Assembly: GCA_946894095.1 (NCBI GenBank)
Contig: OX335649.1
Span: 15,642,001 to 15,706,000 of the forward strand
Reading direction: 5' to 3'
Source of the DNA: Incurvaria masculella
Taxonomy: Eukaryota; Arthropoda; Insecta; Lepidoptera; Incurvariidae
DNA: 64,000 nt
The position numbers were made by a program, and so were the translations under genes. The notes beneath the pieces were generated by a model. It made no database searches. It saw nothing but the letters and a program-made list of their open reading frames with translations, and had not been told where the DNA came from. Of the stretch, positions 42,951-55,183 are shown piece after piece (the stretch's first letter is position 1; every line of letters begins with the position of its first letter).

Positions 42951-43701
42951 AGGGAGAATGGCAGAACGTATAAAATGCAGATCGTATAAAATATTTTTTC
43001 GACGAAAAATTCAAAACCATGCACAACGTATAATCGGCAGATCGTTTGATTTTATACGTAGTGCATAAAGAAGTTGAAAAAATAAAATAACTGTTTTCTT
43101 CATGCATATCGTATAAAAGTCACAACGTATACAATTTTTGCATCCGCATTTAACCTTAGATTCAATCGAAAACTCTTTATTTAACAAAATAAGAAAACCA
43201 TGCTTATCGTATAATGTTAACAATGTTCATTCGATATACGCCTTTAACGTCATACATTTAAAGTATATACTCGCGCACCAATTTGTTTGTTTTCAATTCA
43301 TCAAAAATGGGCTAGGTTAGATTAGGCTAGGTTCGGTTTGGCTCGGTAAGGTTAGGTTAGGTTAGATTAGATTAGATCACGTTAAGTTTGTGGCTATATT
43401 TTCCTCTGTAACAAATACGGCTTTGTAGCAATTTCAGCTTTAAATGTATACTTTAGAGCGCTTTATGCAGTGCTCCGTATAATTTTATACGTACTGCATG
43501 GTTTTCTTTTTTTGGGAATTTTATACGTTGTGACTATTATACGTTCTGCATGACGAAAAGAGTTGATTTTATTTTTAAACTTTCTTCAAGGACAATGTAT
43601 AAAATTATACATTGCGCATTTTATACAATATGCATGGTTTTGAAGTTTTGCATAAAACTGCTTTTATACGTTGTGAATTTTATACGTAGTGAATACGACT
43701 C
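42951..43701 (-). mobile_element. CGTATAA-array element, copy B
   Basis: A reverse-oriented relative of 20084-20730. The left end GGCAGAACGTATAA matches the right end of copy A, and the right end GTGAATACGACTC matches the start of copy A (GAGTCGTATTCAC). I count 12 exact CGTATAA heptamers on either strand. It is about 100 bp longer than copy A, partly because of a TTAGG-like tract at 43312-43378. No clear target duplication is visible and no coding capacity. Confidence 0.65.
43312..43378 (+). repeat. TTAGG/TTAGA-like degenerate array
   Basis: A run of GGTTAGGTTAGGTTAG surrounded by variants (TTAGATTAGATTAG, CTAGGTTCGG). The unit is the insect telomere repeat TTAGG with drift. At about 65 bp and inside a mobile element, it is an interstitial simple repeat, not a telomere. 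Confidence 0.6.
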
Positions 43702-46249
43702 CTTATTACGTGTTCTTACGTGTCATTGGAACTCGAGGGAATCAGTAGTCAGCGAATTTGTAAGTAACTTACTCGACGGCGCTGCCGCCATTTTATGTAA
43801 AAGTGGTTACGCCGCCCATACACAAACGATTTTCGGTCGCTACTTTCGTTTTTCCATGCTCGCTGTTTGTTGTTAAGGGAAGTAATGCTTGGTGCCAGTC
43901 GTTCCTCGGAGATAATTGAAGTAACAGGGAAAGGGCCATACCGTTTTAATAAGGTTTTTATTATGTGGTAAATTTACTTTCTTTCTTGATATTTTATTTT
44001 GCCCATAAAGTTGTAACGGATATTTCCAGCTATTTTAAACATCGCGTTTCCAATATGTATAAGTCATGACAGTTCTATAATTTTACTTTTAAGCACCAGG
44101 AGACTCTCTTCATCTTATTTAGATGTTTTAAATTTTACAAAAAGTTACCTTAAAATGATGTTTTCTTGTCGTACACGCCTTTTAAATATTTTTGCTCTTT
44201 CATGAGCAAGCGTATGTATCAAATACGGACATTAAATTCTAGAAAGGAATTCATCATCCAAAATGTTCATTTAAAATTTGAATTCAAAATTGAGCCCCCA
44301 AAAAATGAAGTTATTAGGGGTCAGATCTTGCGATTTTAGAGCACAGGGAATGTTTTAAATAAAAAAATCGGCACTAGCTTTTTTCTTCAAATAATGCTAT
44401 GGCTGCTGTCAGTATTTATGCTATCATTATTTTCACTTTTATTTTATATTTACACAAAATAATGAGCAGTAAATTAACAGCACGGTCATGTCTCGTTATT
44501 ATGCTCTGACTAGAGAAGCCAGTCACTCGTTCAACTGGATTTGTTGCTCGGAACTATGTCTTTATTTTTTTTACACAGAGTTCTGTAAATATTAATAGTA
44601 CACAACGTGTTTATTTTCTGCTTTCAGGATAGGTACCAAAACAGAAGTATGCCCGTGTAAGTGATCTCTATGATCGCTTTGTGTCACGCTTTGGGTCAGC
44701 CCTGTCTTATAGTGCAATTTAACAGAAGTTATCCACGAAACCAAAAAATCGGTGTGACTGGGTTGTTACTTTAAGTTTAACCGAAATCTCTAAGAGCGCG
44801 AGAGGTCAGGTTGTGGGATCAAGAAGTCTCTGCGCGCTCGTGGCGCTTAGTTCCGCAGCTGACCCTTAACAAATGGACGTCTTCATTTAGCTTCCAATGG
44901 TTTATTTCAGGACTGAATTTGCATTCGAAAACGGCCGATTTGACGGACAATCAGAGCTTTGGCCCCAGTAACATAAGCTCGATGTCGTTTGTTTAATATA
45001 ATTTAGTTTGTTAGAGATAAAACATTACAGCCATAAAGTAGAATTGTTAATGCCAAATCCATCAAATGACCAATCCATCACCTAAACGAGTTCATAAGCA
45101 AAAGAATACACGAATAGGTTCTGGCTGGTAATATTTTGTTGGTAATCATATTGTTTCTGTGAATTGAATTTATAAAATGTCAAATTAGATTTCGGCTAGA
45201 GATTTTATGCCCGTTAAGAACTGCTGGAAATTCTTGTTGCTGTAGATTGCTGTAGAATGTGGCAGTGCGAATGCACCGGATAGGATGCACCGTGATTTCC
45301 CAGCGGGGTCTCTATTGGTTTAGAGGATGAGCGCTATGTTGCAGCCGACTATTGTTAAAATAAGATTAGGCACGTAGCCATTTAGTTAGTTAAAAAAATA
45401 TGTCGTAATTGATATTGTGAAATAATCACGAAGAAGATATTAAACAAGCCATCTCTAAAATTCGTTCCTAATCAGCAGCCAGCTCTGAAATCTGATGTAA
45501 CATGGAAAAAATGTGTCCACTAATAGCATTAAACACGTTACATCTATTAAGTATACTTGTTTTACAATGTTTATTTTCCAAACCGCGAACGCATAAAGCT
45601 GCAATTAATGTCAATTATTTTGATGTATTGCACGCGTCAACTGCATTAATTATAATTAAATTACTAATAATGTCAAGTAGGAAACTTGAATTTCGTATGA
45701 CAAAAAATATATAAACTTTGACAGACAATAAATTATCATATTACAAGAATAACATAACGTTTTATCAATCAGACTCCAGAAACTTCCAGTCCACACATAT
45801 GAACACTTAGAATACGTACACAATAATTCACAATAAAAAATAATATTAGATCAAAACAAACTTTAATACATTAAATTCCGGAGCCTTTATTACAAACAAA
45901 TGTAATATACATTATGCCTCTTATTTTCACAGTTTCCAGACGGACAAGAAAAGGCTTTTGTCGGAAGTTCTTTCTTATAGAAATAATACAAAGGAATTGA
46001 GACAATAAGCGTAGTTCCGTCGTTCTTTGACGTTTTCCTGTTATAGATGTTGTCAATCTCTGTCATCGTTGTCTTCGAATTCTTTGTTAAGCGAAAAATA
46101 AGTGGGTGGGTTGCTTTATCTCAGGCTTCTTAATTTGCGCTGCATGAATGTTAACAGAGTGTGTACGTCAATAATAGATCACACAGGGTGCAATCGTAGA
46201 TTACAGAGGGTGCAGAATTTCGAAATTCCTGATTGTTTTGCTACTTATA
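43702..46249. other. No gene seen
   Basis: About 2.5 kb of AT-rich unique sequence. Frames such as 44811-44996 and 45502-45714 show no domain. No repeat shared with the rest of the window is visible. Confidence 0.4.
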
Positions 46250-46553
46250 ACAATACCACTCCCACCGTCATAATGATAGCCATACCTTTATGGGCAAGGT
46301 TACATTGAACTGGATGGAAAATATGGACATTTTTCTATTATCCTTTTGACAATGTTTTCATTTAATGCGACTCGGATGGGTTTAACCATACCTAGAAGAG
46401 GAAGGGGACTGTAATCTTTCATGAAATCTAGCATTCGTGGCGAAATGAACTTATCCAACTCACAAAAAGAAAATAAGTGGAACATGGACGAGGCGGGCAT
46501 TGAACGTATGACTTCTTGATCGGGAAGTAAGTCCCCTCACCCCTGTATGAACG
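46250..46553 (-). repeat. tRNA-headed SINE, diverged
   Basis: The plus strand shows CCACTCCCACCGTCATAATG, GGTTACATTGAACTGGATGG, AATGCGACTCGGATGGGTTT, GAGGAAGGGGACTGTA, ATTCGTGGCGAAATGAACTT and a head with GCGGGCATTGAACGTATGAC. The middle, including the CCTTCC block, is partly deleted. Confidence 0.65.
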
Positions 46554-47021
46554 GCTGGTTTAGTAAACGAGTTCATTTTATAGACCTCAAAAATACCATT
46601 TATATGCTTTATTTGAATGGCTTTATTTCCATAAAATTTAAAGTCTACAGTTTTGTGGTATTTATTAAAAAAATGTGTTATTTTATCAAATCCCATGTCC
46701 CCTTTTCATGTTTTACACAAAGGCTCATTAAAAATTCTGGCACGAACGCGTTTGCGTTTCCCCCTACACGATATAAAATTCTACAAAACAGTTATTATTT
46801 GACTCTTATTGCAATAGCCATATGGGCTATTCGGGAATCAACCAGGTTTATCAATTTATCGCATGCATGAATTTTGTACACATACGTACTAAAACATTCG
46901 CATTTATATGTAAGTAAGATCATTAAACTACCTAATTCTCCGAAGAAATGATCTGATAATAAATTAATGATATTAAATTTATCAAGACTTTAAATTTAGA
47001 ATTTTACTATTTTAGGATTCC
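46554..47021. other. No gene seen
   Basis: AT-rich unassigned spacer. Confidence 0.4.
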
Positions 47022-47158
47022 ACGTAAAACGATTTCGCTGAAAATTGTCCGTATTTTTCATCCAGTTAAATGTAGCCGAGCAACATAAGAAAAGTCCTGC
47101 CCTGGCCAAGTTCCCATGTGGTGTATACCATTACGGATTACGGTCCAGTTGCATAAAC
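47022..47158 (+). repeat. SINE fragment, plus strand
   Basis: TTCCACGTAAAACGATTTCG, then GAAAATTGTCCGTATTTTTC, ATCCAGTTAAATGTAGCCGA, AAAAGTCCTGCCCTGG and CGGTCCAGTTGCAT, with internal deletions. It faces the next SINE tail to tail. Confidence 0.6.
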
Positions 47159-47204
47159 AAAAGTGTTTTGACTTTTGTTTGAAGACAGTTAAATCTAAAG
47201 TCAA

Positions 47205-47609
47205 TTTTTTATGCAACCTGACATGGATGGCTAATACTACACAAGTACCGTTATGATATTAGCCCAATACACCACAATCCCGTAGGAATTAGGTGCCTTG
47301 CCAGGACCTTCCCTGTTCGAGCACGGCTACATTGAACCGGATGGAAAACTTGGACAATTATTCATTTCCAATTCGACCATATTTTCATCCAATGCGTTGA
47401 TACCAACCCGGATGGGCTTAAACCCTACCCATCTAGTAGAAGAAGGAGACCTACAGTTTTACATGGCTCCAAATCATGGAGCAGCTCGCATTCGTGACGA
47501 AATACACTCATCTAACTTTTAAAGAGAAAAAAAGTGGTGCATTAACGGGGCGAGTATTTGAATCCTCTGGTATGCTAGGCAAGTTCCTGCGCCACTAGGC
47601 ACCGAACCA
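47205..47609 (-). repeat. Full-length tRNA-headed SINE, minus strand
   Basis: The plus strand runs from a T-run and ATGCAACCTGACATGGATGG through the complete inverted body to GTGACGAAATACACTCATCT, GTGGTGCATTAACGGGGCGA, GTATTTGAATCCTCTGGTAT (B-box complement) and TTCCTGCGCCACTAGGCACC (A-box complement). Confidence 0.8.
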
Positions 47610-47630
47610 CGTTTCACGCTACAGCTGGTC

Positions 47631-47830
47631 TTACAGTACTAGAAGCGAAATTCGCAGAAAACATTCAGTTCCGGCGGCCCCGTAACAAAAGCCAAGTCCC
47701 CGACGCCGCCGCCGACGCCCGAGGCGCGGGGCTTCAGCGGCCGCGGAGGCTCTCCATTCAGGCTGAAGTGGAGCGTAGCCTCCAGCGCCGAGTGGGCACC
47801 GATATACCCGCATTATTTACCTGAGGTTGC
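47631..47830. other. GC-rich unique block
   Basis: Contains GACGCCGCCGCCGACGCCCG and CAGCGGCCGCGGAGG. It is abruptly GC-rich against AT-rich flanks and is not one of the repeats recognised here. It could be a short exon or promoter of a host gene, but no frame is convincing. Confidence 0.35.
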
Positions 47831-47924
47831 ACCTGTGGAACGCTTCGTGTCTTGGTTCGAATGCAGCGCTTTTCACAAACTTGTAAAAGTTTACATAAAG
47901 GGCTGCATTTCGACATTGTGATGT

Positions 47925-47990
47925 AGCGGTTCGTAGATCAGGGGCGCAGAGACTCGCTTTCAATAACAGAGGTCGTTGGTTCAATCAAGT
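47925..47990 (+). repeat. Orphan tRNA-like SINE head
   Basis: GCGGTTCGTAGATCAGGGGC with GCAGAGACTCGC (box A area) and a B-box-like GTTGGTTCAATCA. There is no SINE body behind it. The missing tRNA acceptor stem pairing argues against a real tRNA gene. Confidence 0.5.
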
Positions 47991-48290
47991 ACAAATTTTG
48001 ATTCGGTTCAATGTTAGCTAAGTAATTTCAATTACTAATCCATTTGCACTAAGGGTTGCTGATTCTTTTTTTTTTGTTCTTGTTCCTTAGCCTTGAGCTG
48101 TTCTATCAAGAATTGTTTGGCAGTAGCATTTAGATATAAGTATGTATTTTATTACTGTTGACGGAAAACCAGTAAAGTTTCTTTGCGGATTCTTCTTTAT
48201 TGGTTAATCGAATTCGCGCATCTATCCGTTTTTGACGTAACTTAGTGTGGTTTGACTACCAAAAAAGTTTAAATAAATGAAATGAAAATC
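47991..48290. other. No gene seen
   Basis: AT-rich unassigned spacer. Confidence 0.4.
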
Positions 48291-48557
48291 CCCGCCCGTG
48301 TCCTGCTCGTTTTTCTTTCTGAATTGGGTAAGTGAATTTCGTCACGAACGCGAGCTGTTTCATGGTTCAGAATCAATGTAAAACTACTAGGTGGCAGGGA
48401 AAGCCCGCTTGTCACTATCGCATTGGATTAAAAAATGGTCGAAGCGGCAATGAAACCTTTGCCGTGTCTGCCATCCAGTTTGATGAAGCCTTGCTCGTAA
48501 AGGGAAGGTTCTGGCATGGCAACTAATTCCTTCGGGAGTGCGATCTTGCACTGGGTA
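48291..48557 (+). repeat. SINE lacking most of its head
   Basis: CCCGCCCGTGTCCTGCTCG, then the connector TTTCGTCACGAACGCGAGCT, AGAATCAATGTAAAACTACT, GGTCGAAGCGGCAATGAAAC and AAGGGAAGGTTCTGGCATGG, ending near TGCACTGGG. The GTAGGTCCCC block is deleted. Confidence 0.75.
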
Positions 48558-48860
48558 AGGTTTTTTAAAAAATAATTATATCGTTGTGTGTAAAAGCAAT
48601 CTCGAGTCCCACTTCCTCATTTTAATGTAGCTTTAATGGGAAATAATGAAAGAAATCTGCTATAAAACACGAGGAAATTCAGGAAGCTCCGGCATTTAAA
48701 TTAACAAACAATATTATTTTAGGTCAAAATGAATCTTGAATATCACTTAAACATCAATTATCAGAAAATCCTATGAACAATAATGAAACATCCAAATACA
48801 TTGAAAATTATGATCGTGCTTAGCGAGGGTAATTAATTAATTAATTTATTTATCTATTGC
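48558..48860. other. No gene seen
   Basis: AT-rich unassigned spacer. Confidence 0.4.
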
Positions 48861-49005
48861 CGTACGCAAAGGGTGCCAAACGGAACCCTATTACTAAGCC
48901 TCCGCTGTCCGTCCGTCCGCCCGTCCGTTCGTCTGTCTATCACAGGGCTGTATCTCATGAACCGTAATAAGTAGGCGGCTGAAATTTTCACAGAGTATGT
49001 ATTTC
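48861..49005 (-). repeat. Dispersed lepidopteran repeat (GTCC-run copy)
   Basis: CCGTACGCAAAGGGTGCCAA, ACGGAACCCTATTACTAAGC, CTCCGCTGTCCGTCCGTCCG, ATCACAGGGCTGTATCTCAT and GAACCGTAATAAGTAGGCGG: the inverted form of 22780-22923. Confidence 0.75.
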
Positions 49006-50403
49006 TGTTGCCGCTATACATAGTAATATGTATTCGTTTTCTCTAGTTGATGAATAAGAATTAAAATGGACAATATTTATTGTAGAAATAACGACGATTC
49101 TGAGTGCAGCAAGCTGTCTATGGGTGATAAATAAAATGCAAATACAAATACATTTATTATTTATGAATTCGCTAGGATTGACAAAATTTGGGTAGGATTA
49201 GGCAAAGTGCTACCAACAGGATGACATATTACCACTGCCATTCTAACTGGTCTTACTTACTTAGAACGTCACTAAGATAAGCCGGAGGAAGTTCCGGGAA
49301 GCCACAGTCTAGACTAGGAGGTCGCGACAAAAATGGTAACGATAACGGAAATGGTTGAAACTGGATTCACAGAATAAAGACCAACCTTCTGAAGCTAAAT
49401 GTGTCAGTCTATCTGTCTGTCAGTACATACTTGCTTAGTAATATACAAAAATAACAAATCTTTGGTTGAATTCCATAGTTATAGGCGATTTAGTGTACAG
49501 ATATAATTTTAGGAATATTTAAGTATCGACTGGTTATTGTTGTATAATTACTAGGTATCAATATTTCTAGATAATCAGTATATGCATCAGCAGGTACATA
49601 CCAACATCTATTTTTAACCAACTTCAAAAGAAAGAAGGAGGTTCTCAATTAGTTGGAATAATTTTTTTTATATAACCAAACGCACCCACTTGGCGCAGGT
49701 AAACCGACATATTTAGCATCACAGGGTCTCTAACCTGTGAACCCAGATTCCGCCATTTACCTTATCGTGACCAAAAATGTCGTGACCTCTCGGAATACTA
49801 GCGACGGTGAAGACAGCTCAAAATCCTCAATTTGCGTTTCGTTCTAGCCGCTCCCCGGCGGCGGCGCTGTCGGGACGGAGTCTCCCTAATCCGGAATTGA
49901 TTGAACCCCGTTGCATCTGCTCGGGGGCGGTTCCGTCGGTGGTGAATGTTCAATAAAGCCACCGGTGAATGTTGAAGTCGTGAAAATGAAAGACTTCGAC
50001 ACCGAGCGAGAAATATGTTTCCATTCATAAAAGTTTTATGAAAATATTGCCACCGTGTTGGACTGGCACGGCACGACTTTATGCGCATCCGTAGATAGAA
50101 ATGATCAAAGTATAACATTATTTTTCTCATACGGTTCATTTGATATCATGAATTTATATAATCTAAAGTCTCTTGTTCAAAATCAAGCGCCCACTAATTG
50201 CGATGTATGTAGGTCAGGCTATCCATTGTGCTATGCAAGTATTTTGTGACTTTAAATAGGTTTAATTTTATGGAGCAATGGTTTAGAGTTGAATGTTAAT
50301 AGCTTGACTAATAAATGTATGTTAGTAAATCAATTTTTTTTTAAATTTAAATAAATATACTTTTTTGTTCTAAGCAGGTACGTCGTTTATTCCATGGAAT
50401 ATT
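49006..50403. other. Mostly unassigned; one AACCGACTTC-family scrap
   Basis: Near 49618-49655, CCAACTTCAAAAGAAAGAAG followed by GAGGTTCTCAATT belongs to the same family as 36961-36990. A GC-richer segment at 49795-49990 opens a 113-codon minus frame (49798-50139) with no recognisable domain. Confidence 0.4.
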
Positions 50404-50700
50404 TGATATGTTTATATGTACAATCGACCGCATTTACACATTAATTAAAGAGTCCAGTAGAAGGAACTATTTTACGAAAGTACATACTACATGGCTGGAC
50501 TCGAACCATCAAAATATACCATTAACTTGGGATTCTCCTACAGTCCCTCCTCCCATAATCATACCCTTGTACTAAACACAGTGTTTTAGATTATACGTAC
50601 AAACATTGATTAACCGCCTCACTTGTGTCTTTGACTTATTCTGTGCCTGTGTTGCGGACATTGACTGAAAATATTGAACATTCAAACATATTGCCGTCGT
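50404..50700 (-). repeat. Second tRNA-derived SINE-like family, copy 2
   Basis: The minus strand contains TTTGATGGTTCGAGTCCAGC, with an exact GGTTCGAGTCC B box, followed by body sequences shared with 25725-26030 (TTAATTAATGTGTAAATGCG then GTCGATTGTACATATAAAC). The upstream shared part includes TTGAACATTCAAACATAT and GCCGTCGTGACC. Confidence 0.6.
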
Positions 50701-53237
50701 GACCAAATTAACTAAAAACTGATCAAAAAACATATTTTGGTAAAAAGTTATCTCAAGACGGTTTTCTTGGCACGCTGATAAAAGGAAAGATTTAAATTAG
50801 TTAGTTATACCCCCGGTTTTAAGAGCGAAATCCCAGTCGAAATTCAAGGTACGTTGCACTAAAACAGTGATTATCAGTAAATACACTGCGCGCTCTATTA
50901 CATGTTGATCATATCGTTCATAAGTATGCCTTAGCACATTGCCTTAAGTGGTGTAACTGTTGCATGCCTACACTGTGTCAGAGTCATACATTTGACGGGC
51001 AGTGACAGCTTTGTATATAATATTTTTGTTTTTCTGTTCTAACCGCTTTCTAACATCGCATCGTCATTAGCGACTAGACGGTTCTCATTCCTTAAATTTC
51101 GTCTGTGTTTTCCTTTTTAAAAACCGTGTAATGCCCAATTAGTTTCACTTTCAATAAGTTAGTTGACGCAGAGTAGGCTCTGCGTGTGTCCGCCACCCCC
51201 CCCCCTTCCCTCCGTCACCGCACCCCTCGTGTCAGCGCCAAGGGGATATATGGCGCACAGTAATTAGTGTGTGTCTCGTAAATTAGAGCGAACTGTTATT
51301 GCATCCACACGGGCGCTAGTGTGGCCACATTGTAGTAACATTATACGTCACGGGAATAAGCAGATGAATGCTAGTGATTTTGAAATAGAAGGCGAATATA
51401 AAGAGGCACTGGCAAGTTTGTAGATACGATGTTTTCAACCAGAACAACAATGTGAGACATGTATGAGTGAAAAAAAACCGGAAAAGTTCAACTGTAATTG
51501 ATTGAGTAAACGCAAAATGATTGAATGTAATATAACACAAATTAACGATTCACCTTGTCACAAGTAAGTTTTAACTCATTCCTCCATTCGTTCCTGAGAA
51601 AACGGCTGTTGACAGACATACAAAAAGACATTGAATAAATACTATAAGATTTCCTTTTTTCCTATTGAGGAAAGGAATCCTAGAAAACTGAAGCACAACA
51701 GAATTATTATTTTACATTTAATCCATAGCCTATTGATAAAGCCTGTGGTCTCTCCTGCCCAAGAACGCGAATTCTATTCCGAGAATATTCACCCTATACA
51801 GCTAATCTTAGTTTTATATTACGTGCATTTTCACTATGTATGCGGCGTTAATGGTTCGGAATGAAATTGAATGAAATATTGTGAAAGCGGCAATGAAAAT
51901 TTACAGATAATTTCCTTCCAGCCCAATAAAGAACATCTCTTGGCATATTTGATATTTAGTTTCTTCTGAAATACGGTCTGATGGGTTGTTATCACGGCAA
52001 AAGGATTGATGCAGGTTATACATTATTAACATACATTAAAATTAATATATGTTTTCATACAATTATCAATTTTCATTCATCGAAATTCGATATATTACGA
52101 TGTACGACGGTGTTTTACAACAGTAAAGCATTCTCCGTATTTCCTTCAAACTACAGTGCTCAGAATGAATAACATTTCGAGTATTCAAAACATTTATTAC
52201 ACATCTAGGATTACTATTTTATCTTGATGCTTCTTGACAACTTTATCCTGTTTTGACGACGATTGAATCTTTTTTTACATGGTTTATCTACCATCGATTT
52301 TAAGTTCAGCAATTTAGCAAATATATTTTCAATTAATATTTTTGATTCAATGCGCATTCAGGAAGCAAGCATTTATACATACATATTTTTTAGCTCGTGT
52401 TTAAGTAAAAACGGATTATTTTTAAATTAAGACCATATATTTTTGGTTTGTTTTCATCTACTCTACCCCTTTGCTTAATACTGGAAATTTTAACACGAAC
52501 TTCGTATCTTGTTGGACAGTGTTGTATTTTTTTAGGAAGCTTTAAGATAATAATAATAATAAAAATCTTTATTTTACACCATTATGAAAACAGTTTCCAA
52601 AGGCGAACCTAATGATGATAATGAGTCACGGTCACTTAAATCATCCTTCTGATTAATACCACCAGAGATTGTAGATATTATTGAATTGTCTTAAGTTCAG
52701 AATATGTATTTAATTTCCCGCGTTTGTATTTTCCGTATCAACGTAGAACCTACCTAACGTATTCAATATAATCAATTTACTGTCGTTTATAATGGCTCCG
52801 TGCCAACGATCAGTGTGAATGGACTACAAATTTCTAGAGACAATTCCGCCCAAGTAGGGGCGAACATCTCCCCTCGATCCTCCCTCCCCCCACAGCTGTC
52901 AATACCACGCACGATTGATGAGCGGTGCGGAAGTATAAATTTGCGCCCGGTTTTTTTATTCGCACATTCGTAGCGCTGCATTTCATAACGAGCCTTTGTC
53001 GACACGCATTTGGGCACAAATATTAAATGATGATATAATTTGTGGCGACCTAGCGCCCTCTACAAAGAGCTGTCAAAAACACAAGAAGTCTATATCGCAC
53101 TAACGACGTTTCCAAGCGAAGTTACACATATACGACATTTAAATCACGACTTGAGAAGAGCAGCTGCTCAGCCGTGGGTCTCAAGACCTGACCCGTCTTT
53201 TCATCTCTCCACAAATTGAACGCTGGGTTAAACTCTG
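50701..53237. other. No confirmed gene
   Basis: AT-rich overall. It includes a C-tract with GC-rich surroundings at 51185-51245, a possible decayed SINE piece at 51870-51960 (GAAAGCGGCAATGAAAATTT), and an (AAT)n-AAAATCTTTATTTTACACC segment at 52545-52610 resembling a LINE 3' end. No exon is supported. Confidence 0.4.
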
Positions 53238-53622
53238 TTTTTTATGCAACTGGACATAGATGGCACCCTCATGGATATTAACTCAACACACCGCATTACC
53301 GAAGGAATTAGACGTTTCCTTTATGAGCTCGGCTACACTGAATTGGATTTAAAACACGAACAATTTTTCCTTGCCATTTCGACTATCGTTTCATCCAATG
53401 CGATGTTACCAACCCGCACGGGCCTAACCCTACCATCTAGTTGGGGAAGGGGACCTTACAGTGTTACATGGATCAGAACCATGGCGCAGCTCACATTCGT
53501 GACGAAAATCACCTATTCAACTCACAAGAGGAAGAAAGTGGTGTACCTATTAACAAGTCGGGGATTTGCATCCATGACTGACATGCAAGACAAGTTGACG
53601 CGGCCCTAAGCTTCAAACCGCT
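53238..53622 (-). repeat. Full-length tRNA-headed SINE, minus strand
   Basis: The plus strand runs from a T-run and ATGCAACTGGACATAGATGG, AAGGAATTAGACGTTTCCTT, CTCGGCTACACTGAATTGGA, CCAATGCGATGTTACCAACC, GGGGAAGGGGACCTTACAG and CACATTCGTGACGAAAATCA to GGATTTGCATCCATGACTGA (B-box complement) and TGACGCGGCCC. It reads open for 121 codons on the plus strand by chance. Confidence 0.78.
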
Positions 53623-53671
53623 CACATACCATTACTATCTACACATTCATACATATTTATCATCATGTCGC

Positions 53672-53985
53672 TTACCTGGAGGGATAGCCAGATATGAAAG
53701 AGTGTTGTGCGCTACGATCACCGCATATAATCGTCTTTGCCACCTCTAAAAAAATCAATATTTTCATCAATACTCATTGATTACGGGTTCTAAGCACCTG
53801 ACCTTCCCGAAGTAATTTGTCAATCTGGTAGTGGTTCCCCTAGGGCGGTCTACATACTACACTTCCACAATCTTCCGCTTTGTAAATCTGTTTCGTCGTT
53901 CTTTCGCCAGTCATCGCGCTACATATCCGAACCACCTCAACATACCCACAATTCTCGTCTCTTGAAATCGCTATCTAATCCAGCT
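53672..53985 (-). pseudogene. Decayed C-terminal end of an RTE-like LINE
   Basis: The minus strand gives RRENCGY, MLRWFGYVAR, a frameshift, MTGERTTKQIYKAE, further breaks, then EGQVLRTRN and finally VAKTIICGDRSAQHSFISGY PSR with stop at 53672-53674. This follows the order of the end of arthropod LINE polyproteins (LRWFGHVxRMxxERxTKxIY ... VRSTRNRRxCMxxxMxVxEAKxVCxDRxxWRSxVSxYPxG). Several stops and frameshifts make it a pseudogene. It belongs to a different LINE lineage from the relic at 3923. Confidence 0.6.
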
Positions 53986-54085
53986 TTGCGTGACTTGTCC
54001 AGTCAGGCGATAGCCGTCAAAATCAATATTATCATTCACTAGTCCGTCACACATTTACGAAAGAACAAGGTGTGTGTAGATTGTC

Positions 54086-54140
54086 GAGGTGCCATACCAG
54101 GACTTTCGCTTCGTTTGCGAGCACGGCGATAAAATTCCGG
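54086..54140 (-). repeat. Short SINE scrap
   Basis: GAGGTGCCATACCAGGACTT and GAGCACGGCGATAAAATTCC match the inverted SINE body around the CCTGGCATGGCACC block. Confidence 0.45.
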
Positions 54141-55183
54141 CAAGAAATTACATAAATTAATATCATAGGTCTTAGGGCTCATTTTTCAATAGTCAGATAA
54201 ACAGCCAAATAACTATTCGACGGATTTATTTACGCTTCTGCTTATCCATTCGATATAGTAAGTTCATATGTTTATTAGCAAAATTATTGAAAGAAAATTG
54301 TGATAGAAGATATAATTCTCCGGCAATGACTATCCGTCTTTTGACCAACGTGAATTTGTACTATCAGTCCAATAAGTACTATCTGAGGATTGAAAATTCG
54401 GCTCTTAGTAAATTATGAGCTCAGAAGGGGGCGGCTGGCGCTATACGGACTATGGCAGCTAAGACTACAAGTCCGTCTCTGACCGCATGTGAACTGCGCA
54501 TATATTTTTTTGTTAGTTCACATCTCTCCCTCTATCCTCCGTGGTTTACATGCTTACTTAGGCAAGCCAAATGAAATCAGCCAAATACAAATAAAAATAA
54601 CTACTTCAGCCATCATTTTCGGGCTTTGATATCAATAGCTTTGTTGCAGTTCCATGCATTTCTTAATATCATAATAAATGTGCAGGAACAGGTTTTCAAT
54701 GCATAAAAACTGAACAGCAGATAAAAAGAGGGCAGTAATTGATTGTTTATTTAAAAAGCATGTATAAATAGGCAAATTATTACCCAGTAATACTGGATTT
54801 CTGCTCAAGCCACGGAACATGAAGTCGACCGAGCGACGCAGGCCAATAAAGAGCTGAGTGGAGCTCCAGCATCGTGTCGCTGCCGCCGTCGCCTTTACTA
54901 CTAAACGGGATGCGTGTGAAACATAGACTGTTTGGGTGTCATCATAAACGGTTCGTTCTTTAATTAAAAGGATAAAAGAGATGTGAAAAAATCTGTGAAT
55001 CTATTAGTAGCTACTTGAATATGGTTCAAAAATAACGGAAAACTAAGTTATATTAAGTTACGGTTAGCGAAAGAGCAATTATAATGGTTTGAGAAATAGA
55101 AACCGTAGTGCATGTTATTTTTCAAAAGTTTTTAATAACAATGGACATATAACAAATACGCATATACACAAGACATAGCCGCG
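54141..55183. other. No gene seen
   Basis: Unassigned. A CpG-richer patch at 54825-54905 is unique in the window. Confidence 0.4.

Noticed and set aside
43312..43378. A telomere end
   Set aside because: The TTAGG-like array is short, degenerate and internal to a mobile element.
53244..53609. A 121-codon plus-strand frame
   Set aside because: It is the antisense of a SINE. Related peptides occur in other SINE copies by chance of the repeat sequence.
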